Source: Rhizobium leguminosarum (GTDB lineage Bacteria > Pseudomonadota > Alphaproteobacteria > Rhizobiales > Rhizobiaceae). From it: 64,000 bases of DNA. Below, one piece after another: positions 8,649-17,068 of the stretch. The notes under the pieces are model-generated. The model did no database searches and was not told where the DNA came from. It was given only the letters and a program-made list of their open reading frames with translations. Both the position numbers and the translations under genes were made by a program. Position 1 is the first letter of the stretch. Every line of letters begins with the position of its first letter. Where the stretch lies: the NCBI RefSeq assembly GCF_001652265.1, contig NZ_LWBS01000327.1:124001-188000 (forward strand), read 5' to 3'.

Positions 8649-8776
8649 GGAGCGGTTCAGCTTTCAACGGAAGCGCAGGACCGCCCTAGCCTTTTGTCTT
8701 TACGCAATTCCCCGGCAAAACCACTTCGCGCTTTGCCGGGGAAAACCGCTTCGCGCTTTTCCCGGAATTGCTCTAA
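8649..8776. repeat. Rhizobial dispersed palindromic repeat, copy 2, with doubled hairpin
   Basis: Starts GGAGCGGTTCAGCTTTCAAC and ends CCCGGAATTGCTCTAAC, the usual ends of this Rhizobium intergenic repeat. The inner unit GGCAAAACC.CTTCGCGCTTT occurs twice in a row (CCCGGCAAAACCACTTCGCG and GGGGAAAACCGCTTCGCGC), which looks like a local duplication of the central hairpin. Confidence 0.7.
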
Positions 8777-8968
8777 CGCGTCAGTTGCTAAAGCGGCGAT
8801 CTACCGCCAGTGCAATGTCCTGCAGATCTCGTGTGCGAGCGCGGTCTGCGGCCAGCATTCAAGCGTACGCGCCAGCGACCGAACGGCTTCGTCCACATTG
8901 AAAACCACACCCCCCTTCCCGAGGAGGCACATCGCTACGCGAGCTCCTGCGCGGCTATCGACATACTC

Positions 8969-9190
8969 TCAGTGCAGGCGGCTATCTTTGAGCACTGTAA
9001 TGAAAATCACCGGTAGGTTCAAACCAGCCCGTTTCTCCCCAAGCTGCGATTTGATGCCGGACGTGCCGCCGAGGTCGATATCCAGAGCAAGACAGTCAAT
9101 TGCGGCCTCAGTATCGCGACTGAGGGGAGAGGCACCTCCCATTGGGAGCGAGACGCGGACGCCTGGAGCTTCTGGAATCAGTCCTGCAGT
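8969..9190 (-). pseudogene. Remnant of a response-regulator receiver domain
   Basis: Reading the minus strand from about 9190 to the stop at 8971-8969 gives the peptide blocks AAIDCLALDIDLGGTSGIK, then LPVIFITVLKD. These match the phosphoacceptor loop (Asp in LDIDL) and the PVIFIT strand of FixJ/NarL-type receiver domains. A stop codon follows at once, and no start, output domain or full receiver can be assembled. I read it as a decayed fragment left next to the arylsulfatase gene. Confidence 0.45.
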
Positions 9191-9463
9191 TTGCCGATTC
9201 CCTTTAGGGCAATATCAGCGTTGGATTATGCGTAGTAGTATCCCGCCCTGCGGGGGATTCAGACTGAAAAGTACCCAGGCTTTTATATGATCGTGGGACG
9301 GTATACCTGCCGGGCTCTTCTCGTCCGCCGATCTTATCTTCGTTATTCTCAAGACTCCTCCCGCAAACACCGTGCAGTGCAGTCTCGCAAACTCAATCCT
9401 TCAGAGAGGAAGAGGGACACCTCTATCTCTGCCAGGGTAGTTCAAAAATCGGAGGCAAGCATC

Positions 9464-11149
9464 ATGAGCAGCACGAGAAATCTCTGTTTTGGTCTGTTGG
9501 CTTCAGCGCTGACGACCGCGCTGGCTTGTCCAGCGGTTGCGCAGCAACAGCAGCCAAAACCCAATATTCTTGTCATCATGGGTGATGACGTCGGTTGGTT
9601 CAATATCGGTGCGTATCACCGGGGCATCATGTCCGGGAAGACGCCCAACCTCGACAAGCTGGCGTCCGACGGCATGATGTTCACCGACTATTATGCGGAG
9701 GCGAGTTGCACTGCTGGCCGCGCGAGTTTCATCACCGGAGAAATTCCACTGCGCACCGGCCTGACGACTGTCGGTCAGGCGGGAGCAGACGTCGGCATGC
9801 CTGACAAAGCGGCAACCATAGCCAGTGCCCTCAAGACGGAGGGATACGCCACCGGCCAATTCGGCAAGAACCATCTTGGCGATTTGAACAAGTTTCTGCC
9901 AACTCTGCATGGCTTTGATGAGTTCTTCGGATACCTCTATCACCTCGATGCAATGTCGGACCCCTACTGGTATTCGTTCCCAAATGACCAATCGTACCGT
10001 GACAAAGTCGGGCCGCGCAATTTGGTGCACAGCTTTGCTACGGACACGGACGACGCGACCCAGCAGCCGCGTTGGGGCAAGATCGGCAAGCAGAAGATCA
10101 TCGATGAGGGCCCCTTGGCACCATTCGCCGACATGTCCAACGTGCCGAACATGCATGACATCACACCCAAGGCCAAGTACGACATGGGCACATTCGACGA
10201 AGTGCTGGTCAAGGCGTCGTGCGACTTCATGGACAAGGCGAAGACCGACGGCAAGCCGTTCTTCGTCTGGCACAACACGACGCGCATGCACGTCTGGACG
10301 TTCCTGTCGGCCAAGTACCAAGCCCTCATGAACAGCGACAGCAACTACGGCCTTGAGGAAGCGGGAATGGCGCAACTCGATGATAGCGTCGGATCAATTC
10401 TGAAATGCGTTGAAGATGCGGGCGAGACCGACAACACGATCGTCATTTTCACCACCGACAATGGGGCAGAAGTATTTACCTGGCCTGACGGTGGCATGAC
10501 GCCGTTCAAGGGCACCAAGGGTACCGTGATGGAAGGTGGCTTCCGAGCACCGGCCATCATCCGTTGGCCGGGCAAGGTCAAGCCGGGCACGGTCGAGAAC
10601 GGTATTTTCTCGGCCCTGGATTGGTTCCCCACGCTGGTGGCGGCGGCTGGTAATCCCAACATCAACGACCAGTTGCTCAAGGGCGTGAAGCTGGGTGACG
10701 CGACCTACAAGAACCACCTCGATGGCTACAACCAATTGGACCTGTTGGAGGGCAATTCGCCGTCCGCACGTCATGAATTTTTCTACTTCGGCGGCCCTTC
10801 TTTGGGTGCAGTCCGTGTCGACAACTTCAAGTTCCAGTTCTTCCAGCAGCCCCAGGGCTGGCCCGGTGCCAAAGTAACGACGGACATGCCCACCATGGTC
10901 AATATCCGTCAGGACCCATTCGAGCGGACGCCGTCGATTGGCAGCCAAAGCCTCAATGACCAAGGCGGAGGCTACATGAACGACTTCTATGCTCGCGAGT
11001 TCTGGCGGTTCGTCAGTGTGCAGCAGGAAGTCGGCAAACTTGCGCTCACGGCGATTGACTACCCGCCGATGCAGGACCCGGCGTCCTTCAACCTGGATGC
11101 TGTCAAGAAGCAGATCGATGCGGCGATCAAGAACAAGCCGGGCAACTAG
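9464..11149 (+). CDS. Secreted arylsulfatase (sulfatase family)
   Basis: A 561-residue sulfatase with a signal peptide (residues 1 to about 26, ending CPAVAQ), so it acts in the periplasm or outside. Metal-binding Asp41-Asp42 lie in VIMGDDVGW. The nucleophile motif is CTAGR at residues 82-86, with Cys82 to be oxidised to formylglycine. FGKNHLGD supplies Lys and His, and TTDNGAE supplies further metal ligands. The motif has Ala where CxPxR is most common; CxAxR is known in the family. It should release sulfate from sulfate esters. GGAGG lies 8 bases before ATG 9464. No maturase or transporter gene is nearby. Codon use is less GC-biased than in neighbours, and repeats and a gene remnant flank it, which suggests acquisition by transfer. 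Confidence 0.9.
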   Translation: MSSTRNLCFGLLASALTTALACPAVAQQQQPKPNILVIMGDDVGWFNIGAYHRGIMSGKTPNLDKLASDGMMFTDYYAEASCTAGRASFITGEIPLRTGLTTVGQAGADVGMPDKAATIASALKTEGYATGQFGKNHLGDLNKFLPTLHGFDEFFGYLYHLDAMSDPYWYSFPNDQSYRDKVGPRNLVHSFATDTDDATQQPRWGKIGKQKIIDEGPLAPFADMSNVPNMHDITPKAKYDMGTFDEVLVKASCDFMDKAKTDGKPFFVWHNTTRMHVWTFLSAKYQALMNSDSNYGLEEAGMAQLDDSVGSILKCVEDAGETDNTIVIFTTDNGAEVFTWPDGGMTPFKGTKGTVMEGGFRAPAIIRWPGKVKPGTVENGIFSALDWFPTLVAAAGNPNINDQLLKGVKLGDATYKNHLDGYNQLDLLEGNSPSARHEFFYFGGPSLGAVRVDNFKFQFFQQPQGWPGAKVTTDMPTMVNIRQDPFERTPSIGSQSLNDQGGGYMNDFYAREFWRFVSVQQEVGKLALTAIDYPPMQDPASFNLDAVKKQIDAAIKNKPGN

Positions 11150-11168
11150 CCGGAGAGCCCTTACGCGA

Positions 11169-11200
11169 CGGGTGGCCCGAAAGGGCTGCCCGTTCGTTTT
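11169..11200 (+). terminator. Rho-independent terminator after the arylsulfatase
   Basis: CGGGTGGCCC and GGGCTGCCCG pair over 10 bp (two G-U pairs) around a GAAA loop, followed by TTCGTTTTCTT, 20 bases past the stop codon. Confidence 0.75.
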
Positions 11201-11498
11201 CTTGGATTTTGAAACCGTGCATGTGCTAGCTGTCAACATCACGCACGGCGTCCGCATTGGGCCAACTGCTGCCCCCTGCGCTGGTGGCGTTTGCCACCTA
11301 ACTCCGAAAACATCTGTGGACCAGTCGGCCATGGCTACGGCCTGATGCGACGTAGCCCAGCGAATCTGGCCTGATCCAAACCTCGTTGATACTCCGCCCT
11401 CTCCGCCCTGAGGGCCGCTCCTCCCTCGATTTGGGAATGGAATTCCGCTCCCTCGATATACTATTAGAAGGGTCTACCTGTGCGAACGGAATAAGCCA
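11201..11498. other. Intergenic region with a short direct repeat
   Basis: No gene seen. CCGCTCCTCCCTCGAT (11415-11430) and CCGCTCCCTCGAT (11444-11456) form an imperfect direct repeat. The open frames here have no features of real genes. Confidence 0.5.
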
Positions 11499-11624
11499 TT
11501 AATCGAATTCGTAAACCTCGACTTCGTCAAGGCCGTCACTCAGGAGCAGTCGCCTCATTGCCTCGATAAGGCGCTCACTTCGCCCAACGATATTAAGAGC
11601 GCTTCGTATGATGATGTCGAACAT
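11499..11624 (-). CDS. Candidate 41-residue small protein
   Basis: ATG at 11624-11622 and TAA at 11501-11499 enclose 41 codons. GAGGGG lies 6 bases before the ATG, which is an unusually good site for a chance ORF. The peptide starts MFDIIIRSALNIVGRSERL, continues with a basic amphipathic stretch (EAMRRLLL) and ends in a very acidic tail (DGLDEVEVYEFD). A 7-bp hairpin (CGCTTCG/CGAAGCG, 11636-11653) precedes it. It follows the DUF883-like gene on the same strand by 67 bp and may be in its operon. Function unknown. Confidence 0.5.
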   Translation of the reverse strand: MFDIIIRSALNIVGRSERLIEAMRRLLLSDGLDEVEVYEFD

Positions 11625-11691
11625 GCACGTCCCCTCGCTTCGATTACGAAGCGTCGGCGATAATCGTGATGCTGACAATCCTGAAATCTTG

Positions 11692-12105
11692 TCAGGCGCG
11701 GCTTCGGATCGTGGCGTAGAGATCCATCAACTCGCGCAGCGCGGATCGGGAACGATGAAGTGGCAGTGAGGCGCGACGTCCGGCGAATGCGAGCGCACCG
11801 GCGACCGCCGCGACGAGGAGGAGCGTCGAGGCCGGGTAGAGCTTCACCGCTGCTTCCGTCTGACGCATTGCTTTGCGGGCACTTCCCTTTGCCGATCGGC
11901 CGGCATCGAGGACTTGTTGCTGGAGTGCACCGATCTGCTTCCGTAGCGCGCTCAACTCTTCGCGCAGATCATGATCAGGCTGCCGGGGAACACTGACGGC
12001 GGCTGTCTTCGTATCGATGACCGCCTTCGGCACGGGCTCGCCGATCTTGGCTCCTCTGTTATCGAGGGTCGTCGTCTCAGTGACCTTGCGACGCGGCATT
12101 GCCAT
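11692..12105 (-). CDS. DUF883/ElaB-like membrane-anchored protein
   Basis: A 137-residue protein with a polar N-terminus, a coiled-coil stretch (LREELSALRKQIGALQQQVLDAG, about 48-70), a basic linker and one membrane segment (TLLLVAAVAGALAFAGRR, about 95-112). The layout is that of the ElaB/YqjD/DUF883 family, which anchors at the inner membrane and is often made in stress or stationary phase. GGAG lies 5 bases before ATG 12105; ATG 12099 is also possible. An inverted repeat (CTGACAA/TTGTCAG, 11672-11695) overlaps its stop codon and may end transcription. Confidence 0.6.
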   Translation of the reverse strand: MAMPRRKVTETTTLDNRGAKIGEPVPKAVIDTKTAAVSVPRQPDHDLREELSALRKQIGALQQQVLDAGRSAKGSARKAMRQTEAAVKLYPASTLLLVAAVAGALAFAGRRASLPLHRSRSALRELMDLYATIRSRA

Positions 12106-12151
12106 TTCTCCTTCTACAACATCTCCGTTTTTCTCGCAGTCACGGAAACGA

Positions 12152-12218
12152 CCCTATCTTTTTGTTTTTACGCGATTCCCGACGCAAACCGCCGCGCGCT
12201 CTTGTGGCATTGCTCTAA
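12152..12218. repeat. Rhizobial dispersed palindromic repeat, copy 3 (partial)
   Basis: CCCTATCTTTTTGTTTTTAC through GCGCGCTCTTGTGGCATTGC to TCTAA, the right half of the same repeat as copy 2. It runs into the stop codon of the lipoprotein gene (12217-12215). Confidence 0.65.
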
Positions 12219-12505
12219 TCGTCGTCGAGCGCGAAGACCGGCCGGTAGTGGCGCTCGGCAATCAGCAAGCTCCGGTCGGGCCGGATGATGTAGATCTCCT
12301 CGGTCTGGCGTCCCCATTGATCCGTGAAACTATGCGGAAAGGAAGAACCCACCGGCGATTTCGTCAATTTCGTGCGAGGCTGTCCACTATACGTGATGCT
12401 CCCGGGAATGGGGGCCAGTCCCGCCGACGAGTAATTGCCTGCGCCGGTCGTGCAACCCGTCAGCATAACGGCAAAAACCAGCCCTAATCCGATGCTCCGC
12501 TTCAT
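12215..12505 (-). CDS. Small putative lipoprotein (96 aa)
   Basis: ATG 12505 begins a lipoprotein signal (MKRSIGLGLVFAVMLTGC) with lipobox LTGC, so Cys18 should be lipidated and the protein anchored in the envelope. The mature part is short and polar, with a repeated-strand look (EEIYIIRPDRSLLIAERHYRP). I do not recognise its family. The longer frame to 12646 has no support; GGAGGG lies just before ATG 12505. Confidence 0.65.
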   Translation of the reverse strand: MKRSIGLGLVFAVMLTGCTTGAGNYSSAGLAPIPGSITYSGQPRTKLTKSPVGSSFPHSFTDQWGRQTEEIYIIRPDRSLLIAERHYRPVFALDDD

Positions 12506-12635
12506 CGAACCCTCCAACGGCTTCAGTGTCGGCCGCCGCTCCAAGTCCTTGACACGATAATCACGACGGGCTCGGGAAACCTGTCGGTACACCCGCGCAT
12601 CAAAGATCATCTCGGTGGCCGTCCGCCGCAGGCGT

Positions 12636-12797
12636 CTAAAGCTCATCGCTGCGACGCTTCACGGCGTGCCTCAGAGCCACCATATGCCTTCGACGCTCCA
12701 GCATATAGTCGGCATATCCGACGCACATGAACAGCAGTGTCGGGCCGGCGTAGATGACGATCAGAGCCAATGCGATAAGGATGAATGCGCTCGTCAT
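12636..12797 (-). CDS. Small single-pass membrane protein (53 aa)
   Basis: Starts MTSAFILIALALIVIYAGPT: one long membrane segment (residues about 3-28) and a basic cytoplasmic tail (LERRRHMVALRHAVKRRSDEL). No family recognised. The frame extends to 12902, but ATG 12797 puts the membrane segment at the N-terminus and has GGAAAGA upstream. Confidence 0.5.
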   Translation of the reverse strand: MTSAFILIALALIVIYAGPTLLFMCVGYADYMLERRRHMVALRHAVKRRSDEL

Positions 12798-12990
12798 GGT
12801 CTTTCTTTCCATCAATATTGGTCGCCGCATCTGAAGCGGCGAAAGCGGACGGGTTCTCATCTCGACAATCCCTATCCCTATTCTTTCAAAATTCGCCGGC
12901 ATCCTATTCGTTCCCTCCCCGATCGATTTCCATATGCGCGGCAGGCCCTATCGAACGACATGATGAAGCGGACGGCTCGCCCGGCCTTAA

Positions 12991-14844
12991 TCACACCCGC
13001 GGCCGTTCCTCCCGCATCGCCGCCGTCACGCTCTTAAGCAGCGGGCTCGACATCAGATCTGTGAGCAAAACCGATAGCTTCGGCTTCCAGTTCGGATAGC
13101 TGTGACTGGTGCCTGGCACATTGGTCGGCCTTTTCTCGTCGGTGAGATCGGCAAGCCGAACCGCAACGAGGAGCGATGGGGTCCGCGCGATGAAGCGATA
13201 GGCGCTGACGGTCAGTTCCCTCAGCGTCTGCTCGCTGGCGAGCCTGGCCGGCAGGTCGAAGCCGGCAGCCTTGAGCGCCGCCTTCAGGTATCTCCGCTCG
13301 CGCTTGCGGTCTTCGAGATGTTTCTCGGTGAGATCGGGCGGCACGATGCTGTGGTCGCGCCGGGCCTGAATGTCGGCGCCGCGCCACCAGCCGGCAAGGG
13401 TTTGGTGGTCATGCGTCGAAATGCAGGCCAAAGCCAGGACGGGATAGGCGTCCGCCGGCTTGAAGCCCTTTTCGTCCTGTTCATAGGAAAGGATGCGGTA
13501 GGAGAGAATGTGGGCCGCCGCCAGATCGTCCTGCAATCCCTTGGGGATCAGTCCCAGGTCTTCTCCGATGACGAGGCACCGATGCTCAGCGGACACTTCT
13601 GCGAGGATCTGTAGAAGCCGATCCGCGGGATATTGGACATAGGCGCCGCTGTCTGGCCTGCTGCCCAATGGCACCAGGAAAAGACGGCGAAGTGCTGCGG
13701 CATGGTCGATACGGATGGCGCCCGCATATCGCATGGCAGCGCTGACCATGCGCCGGAAAGGCGACATTTCCCCCGCGGCAATCGCGGAAGGCAGGTATCC
13801 GGCAAGGTGCCAGTCCTGCCCGTCCACGGCGAATGGATCGGGTGGACTGCCGATCGTGGCCTTCGAGACATAGGTATCCGGCTCGCTCCATGTCGCCGAG
13901 CCGTCGACCGCCTCGCCGACGGCAAGATCGAGATAGAGCCCGATCCGCAGGCCTGCCTTCCGCGCCCGGTCCGCCGCCTGCATCAGTTGCCGGTGAGCAA
14001 GCCATTGCAGCCACATGTGGAAGGCGACATCGTCCGCTTGTCCGCGCTCGAATCCGGCGACGGCGGCGCTGTCGAAGCGCTGGAAATCTGCCGGCCACCA
14101 TTGCCAGCCAGCGCCCACCCCGCGCTCGACCATGGAAAACGAGAGGCATTCGAAAAGCGCATGCAGCCGCAGGCTGTTACCACCTTTCGTGATGAAGGCG
14201 TCGAAATCGGCTGGATCATAGGCCTCGTCGACCACGCTCCGCTGTCGCCAGGCCGGCCAGAGATCGCGCAGAGCCCTCAGCTTGATCCGCGCGACGCCGG
14301 CGTAGTCGACGAGATCGGTTTGGCGAAGGCCGGCCAACTGCCGTTCGAGTTCCGGACTGCAGGCAAAACCCGGCAACCGGTCGACCGCGATATAGAGCGG
14401 GTTGAGATGCTGGCGGCTCGAGGGCTCGTAGGGACTGCAACGCTCGGGATCGGCGAGAAACGGCGCGTGAAGCGGGGTAAGGCCGATAAAATCGGCGCCC
14501 AGCGAACCCACGAGATCCGCGATATCGCACAGATCCTCGAAGTCTCCTATGCCCCAGTTGCGTCCCGAACGGAGTTCGTAAAGCTGCAGGCTTATGCCCC
14601 AGACGCGAGTGTCGGAAAGGAAATCCGGCAGAAATGACCTGGCGATCTTCTTAGCCGCAGGCTTGGGCTCCCGCCGCGGCGCGCCGGTCTCGTGATCAGC
14701 CGCTCCCGCCAAGTCGATCTTCAGTGCCGAGAGGATCTTGCGTTTGGTCTCGCCTGATATCGCCACCTCGCGATTGTCGGGACTGGGCCTGGTGAGGCTG
14801 ATGCCGTGCCGGCGGGCGAGCTTGTCGAGCTCAGCAGATTTCAT
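12991..14844 (-). CDS. malQ: 4-alpha-glucanotransferase (amylomaltase)
   Basis: A 617-residue GH77 enzyme that moves maltooligosaccharide units between glucans and frees glucose. Family blocks visible are the N-terminal region followed by RVWGISLQLYELRSGRNWGIGDF, PYEPSSRQHLNPLYIAVD, the nucleophile block IRIDHAAALRRLFLVP, the acid/base block LVIGEDLGLIPKGL and the third carboxylate block STHDHQTLAGWW. It follows treZ by 29 bp on the same strand, and the two are likely co-transcribed. Together they act on maltooligosaccharides from storage glucan. The length is normal for proteobacterial MalQ. Confidence 0.93.
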   Translation of the reverse strand: MKSAELDKLARRHGISLTRPSPDNREVAISGETKRKILSALKIDLAGAADHETGAPRREPKPAAKKIARSFLPDFLSDTRVWGISLQLYELRSGRNWGIGDFEDLCDIADLVGSLGADFIGLTPLHAPFLADPERCSPYEPSSRQHLNPLYIAVDRLPGFACSPELERQLAGLRQTDLVDYAGVARIKLRALRDLWPAWRQRSVVDEAYDPADFDAFITKGGNSLRLHALFECLSFSMVERGVGAGWQWWPADFQRFDSAAVAGFERGQADDVAFHMWLQWLAHRQLMQAADRARKAGLRIGLYLDLAVGEAVDGSATWSEPDTYVSKATIGSPPDPFAVDGQDWHLAGYLPSAIAAGEMSPFRRMVSAAMRYAGAIRIDHAAALRRLFLVPLGSRPDSGAYVQYPADRLLQILAEVSAEHRCLVIGEDLGLIPKGLQDDLAAAHILSYRILSYEQDEKGFKPADAYPVLALACISTHDHQTLAGWWRGADIQARRDHSIVPPDLTEKHLEDRKRERRYLKAALKAAGFDLPARLASEQTLRELTVSAYRFIARTPSLLVAVRLADLTDEKRPTNVPGTSHSYPNWKPKLSVLLTDLMSSPLLKSVTAAMREERPRV

Positions 14845-14873
14845 CGTTCGATCGCCTTCCGGTCAGCACGTCG

Positions 14874-16634
14874 TCACGCCTCGCCGATGCTCCAGATCAC
14901 CGTCCAGGGCGCGAGCTTGCCACCGTCGCTGCCGCCGAGACGGAAGATCGTCTCGCCGTCGTCTTGTTGCGAGACGAGCGGCGCTGCCTCGGCGCCGAGG
15001 TTGGCGTGCAGATGAAGACGGCGGCTTTGCGCCAGGCTCCAATCCACCGCGAGAGCGCTACCCGCCGAGCGATAGACCGCGTTTCCAGCGCCGGCGCCTT
15101 TCAGCAAGGGCACGATCCTTCGTTGCCGGAGATCGAGAAGCGTCCTGTAAAAACCAAGCACCTCGGAAGAGGCGAGTTTCGACCAGTCGAGCTTGGCGGC
15201 GGCGAAGGTCGATGGCGCCGTCGGGTCGAGAAGATCGTCGGCGTCGAAGCCCGGCAGACGGGAGAGCTCCTCGCGACGGCCTTTCCTGACCTTCTCGTTC
15301 AAGTCCTCGTCGAAATCGCAGAAGAAGGGGAAAGGCTCTCTGGCGCCCCATTCCTCGCCCATGAACAGCATCGGGATCTCGGGCGCCAGCAGATAGATGG
15401 CGGCGACGGCCTTGACGACATCGGCAGGGCTCGAAGCCAGAATCCGATCCCCCAGCGCCCTGTTGCCGATCTGGTCATGGTTCTGGATGAAGGAGATGAA
15501 AGCGGTGGGTGGAAGGTGGCCGCTCGGCCTGCCGCGGCTTCCCCCGCGGTAGGGCATGTGTTCCCCCTGAAACACGAAGCCTTCCGCCAGCGCCCGGCCG
15601 AGCTTGCCGGCGTCACCGGCGTAATCGGCATAATAACCGAAGGTTTCGCCGGTGGCGGTGATATGCAGCACATGGTGGACATCGTCGTTCCACTGGGCGG
15701 TGAACAATCTCACTTGCCCGTTTTCGTCGCGCTGCAACAGGTCACTATCGTTTTCCTCGTTTTCGACGATCAGATGAATATGCCGGTCGGCGGCGGCGGC
15801 CCTGACGCGGCGGGCAAGCGCGTGAAGCAGATGCTCGGCGCTGTCGTCCTTGATGGCGTGGACGGCATCGAAGCGGAAACCGTCGAGCCTGAATTCGGTG
15901 ATCCAGTAGATGGCGTTCTCGATAATGAATTCGCGGATCATCTCCGATCCGTCGCCGTCGTAGTTGATGCCGTTGCCCCAGGGCGTCTTGTGATGGTCGG
16001 TAAAGAGCGGCGCATAGGAGGGGATATAGTTCCCGTCAGGCCCGAAGTGATTGTAGACCACGTCCAGGAAAACCGAGATGCCGCGCTCATGCGCTGCGTC
16101 CACCAACGCCATGAAATCTTCCGGCCGGCCGTAGCTGCTGTCCGGAGCATAGGGAAGCACGCCATCGTAACCCCAGCTGTAACGGCCGGGAAATTCACTC
16201 AGCGGCATGATCTGCAGCGCCGTAACGCCCAGCGCTCGCAGATGGTCGAGCCGCTCGATCGCGGCCTTGAACGTACCCTCCGGCGTGAAGCAGCCGATAT
16301 GCATCTCGTAGATGACCATCTCTTCCCAAGGCCGTCCCGTCCAGTCGCTTGTCTTCCAGCGATAGAAGGAAAGGTCGACCACTTCGCTCGGTCCGTGCAC
16401 ATCCTGCGGCTGAAACCGCGAGGCGGGATCGGGTATTTCGAGACCGTCCGGCAGGACGAAGCGGTAGCGGGTGCCGACACTGGCATCCGCGACCGTATAG
16501 TGGTGCCAGCCGTCGCCGACCGCCTGCATCAGCTGCGGATCAGCGCCTTCGAGATTCAGCGACACGCTTTCATGCAAGGGAGCCCAGAGGCGAAACAGAG
16601 TGCCCTTTTCGGTAAATGCGGGGCCGAACGTCAT
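14874..16634 (-). CDS. treZ: Malto-oligosyltrehalose trehalohydrolase
   Basis: A 586-residue GH13 enzyme that cuts trehalose from maltooligosyltrehalose. An N-terminal beta-sandwich (GTLFRLWAPLHESVSL) is followed by the barrel with VVYNHFGPDGNY, the nucleophile block GFRFDAVHAIKDDS, the acid/base block LIVENEENDSDLL (typical of TreZ, not GlgB) and FIQNHDQIGNRALGDR. ATG 16634 is chosen since the beta-sandwich starts there; the frame is open to 16721. The partner enzyme TreY, which makes the substrate, is not in the window. It is the first gene of treZ-malQ. Confidence 0.93.
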   Translation of the reverse strand: MTFGPAFTEKGTLFRLWAPLHESVSLNLEGADPQLMQAVGDGWHHYTVADASVGTRYRFVLPDGLEIPDPASRFQPQDVHGPSEVVDLSFYRWKTSDWTGRPWEEMVIYEMHIGCFTPEGTFKAAIERLDHLRALGVTALQIMPLSEFPGRYSWGYDGVLPYAPDSSYGRPEDFMALVDAAHERGISVFLDVVYNHFGPDGNYIPSYAPLFTDHHKTPWGNGINYDGDGSEMIREFIIENAIYWITEFRLDGFRFDAVHAIKDDSAEHLLHALARRVRAAAADRHIHLIVENEENDSDLLQRDENGQVRLFTAQWNDDVHHVLHITATGETFGYYADYAGDAGKLGRALAEGFVFQGEHMPYRGGSRGRPSGHLPPTAFISFIQNHDQIGNRALGDRILASSPADVVKAVAAIYLLAPEIPMLFMGEEWGAREPFPFFCDFDEDLNEKVRKGRREELSRLPGFDADDLLDPTAPSTFAAAKLDWSKLASSEVLGFYRTLLDLRQRRIVPLLKGAGAGNAVYRSAGSALAVDWSLAQSRRLHLHANLGAEAAPLVSQQDDGETIFRLGGSDGGKLAPWTVIWSIGEA

Positions 16635-16777
16635 TTTGGTCAAGGGAAAGCCTTCGATGAAATTGGGATGGGATTTGGGTAACTTTTGCGGGAGCAAAAA
16701 GTTTCGTCCGCCAGCAGACACGCGAAAGCGGCCGCCGTCACCAGGTGACGATATTCACCGGAACATAGAAGGTTAGG

Positions 16778-17068
16778 TCAATCGAGCCAGGTCGTGGGCT
16801 CGCGCATCCCGTGGACTACGACGACAATTTCGGCGCCGTAATTGGTGGGTTCATAGATGGCGATATAACGCCCCTCGATAATCAGGCGGGCGACGGGGCT
16901 GATTTCCGGGCGCGCAGGCCCGATTTCGGGATGAGCAGCGACCAGTTCGAACTTGTCGAAAAGCTTTTGCAGGAGCCTGTCGGCAGCCGGTTCATTGTGA
17001 ACGGCGATATTGCGCCAGATATCGCGCATCTGGCGCTGGGCACGCGGAGTCAACTTATATTTAGCCAC
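16778..17068 (-). CDS. parE: ParE-family toxin of a toxin-antitoxin pair
   Basis: A 96-residue RelE/ParE-fold protein: KYKLTPRAQRQMRDIWRNI at the N-terminus, a central helix (RLLQKLFDKFELVAAHPEIG) and C-terminal strands (YIAIYEP, IVVVVHGMREP). ParE toxins inhibit DNA gyrase; RelE relatives cut mRNA, so the target is not certain. It overlaps the antitoxin gene by 8 bp, the usual coupling. Confidence 0.88.
   Translation of the reverse strand: MAKYKLTPRAQRQMRDIWRNIAVHNEPAADRLLQKLFDKFELVAAHPEIGPARPEISPVARLIIEGRYIAIYEPTNYGAEIVVVVHGMREPTTWLD

Larger units (their letters stand above)
8501..9463. other. Long intergenic region with repeat and gene remnant
   Basis: Nearly 1 kb without a convincing intact gene. 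It contains repeat copy 2 (8649-8776) and a decayed response-regulator fragment on the minus strand (about 8969-9190). The plus-strand open frames here lack family features and ribosome binding sites. Confidence 0.6.

Noticed and set aside
8694..9290. 198-codon plus-strand open frame in the long intergenic region
   Set aside because: It starts inside the dispersed repeat, lacks a ribosome binding site and is antisense to the receiver remnant.
12880..12925. GGAAC on the minus strand before the 53-residue membrane protein gene
   Set aside because: The sequence at the right distance is AATT and not CGTT.
14964..16682. 572-codon plus-strand open frame
   Set aside because: Antisense to treZ; no recognised domain.
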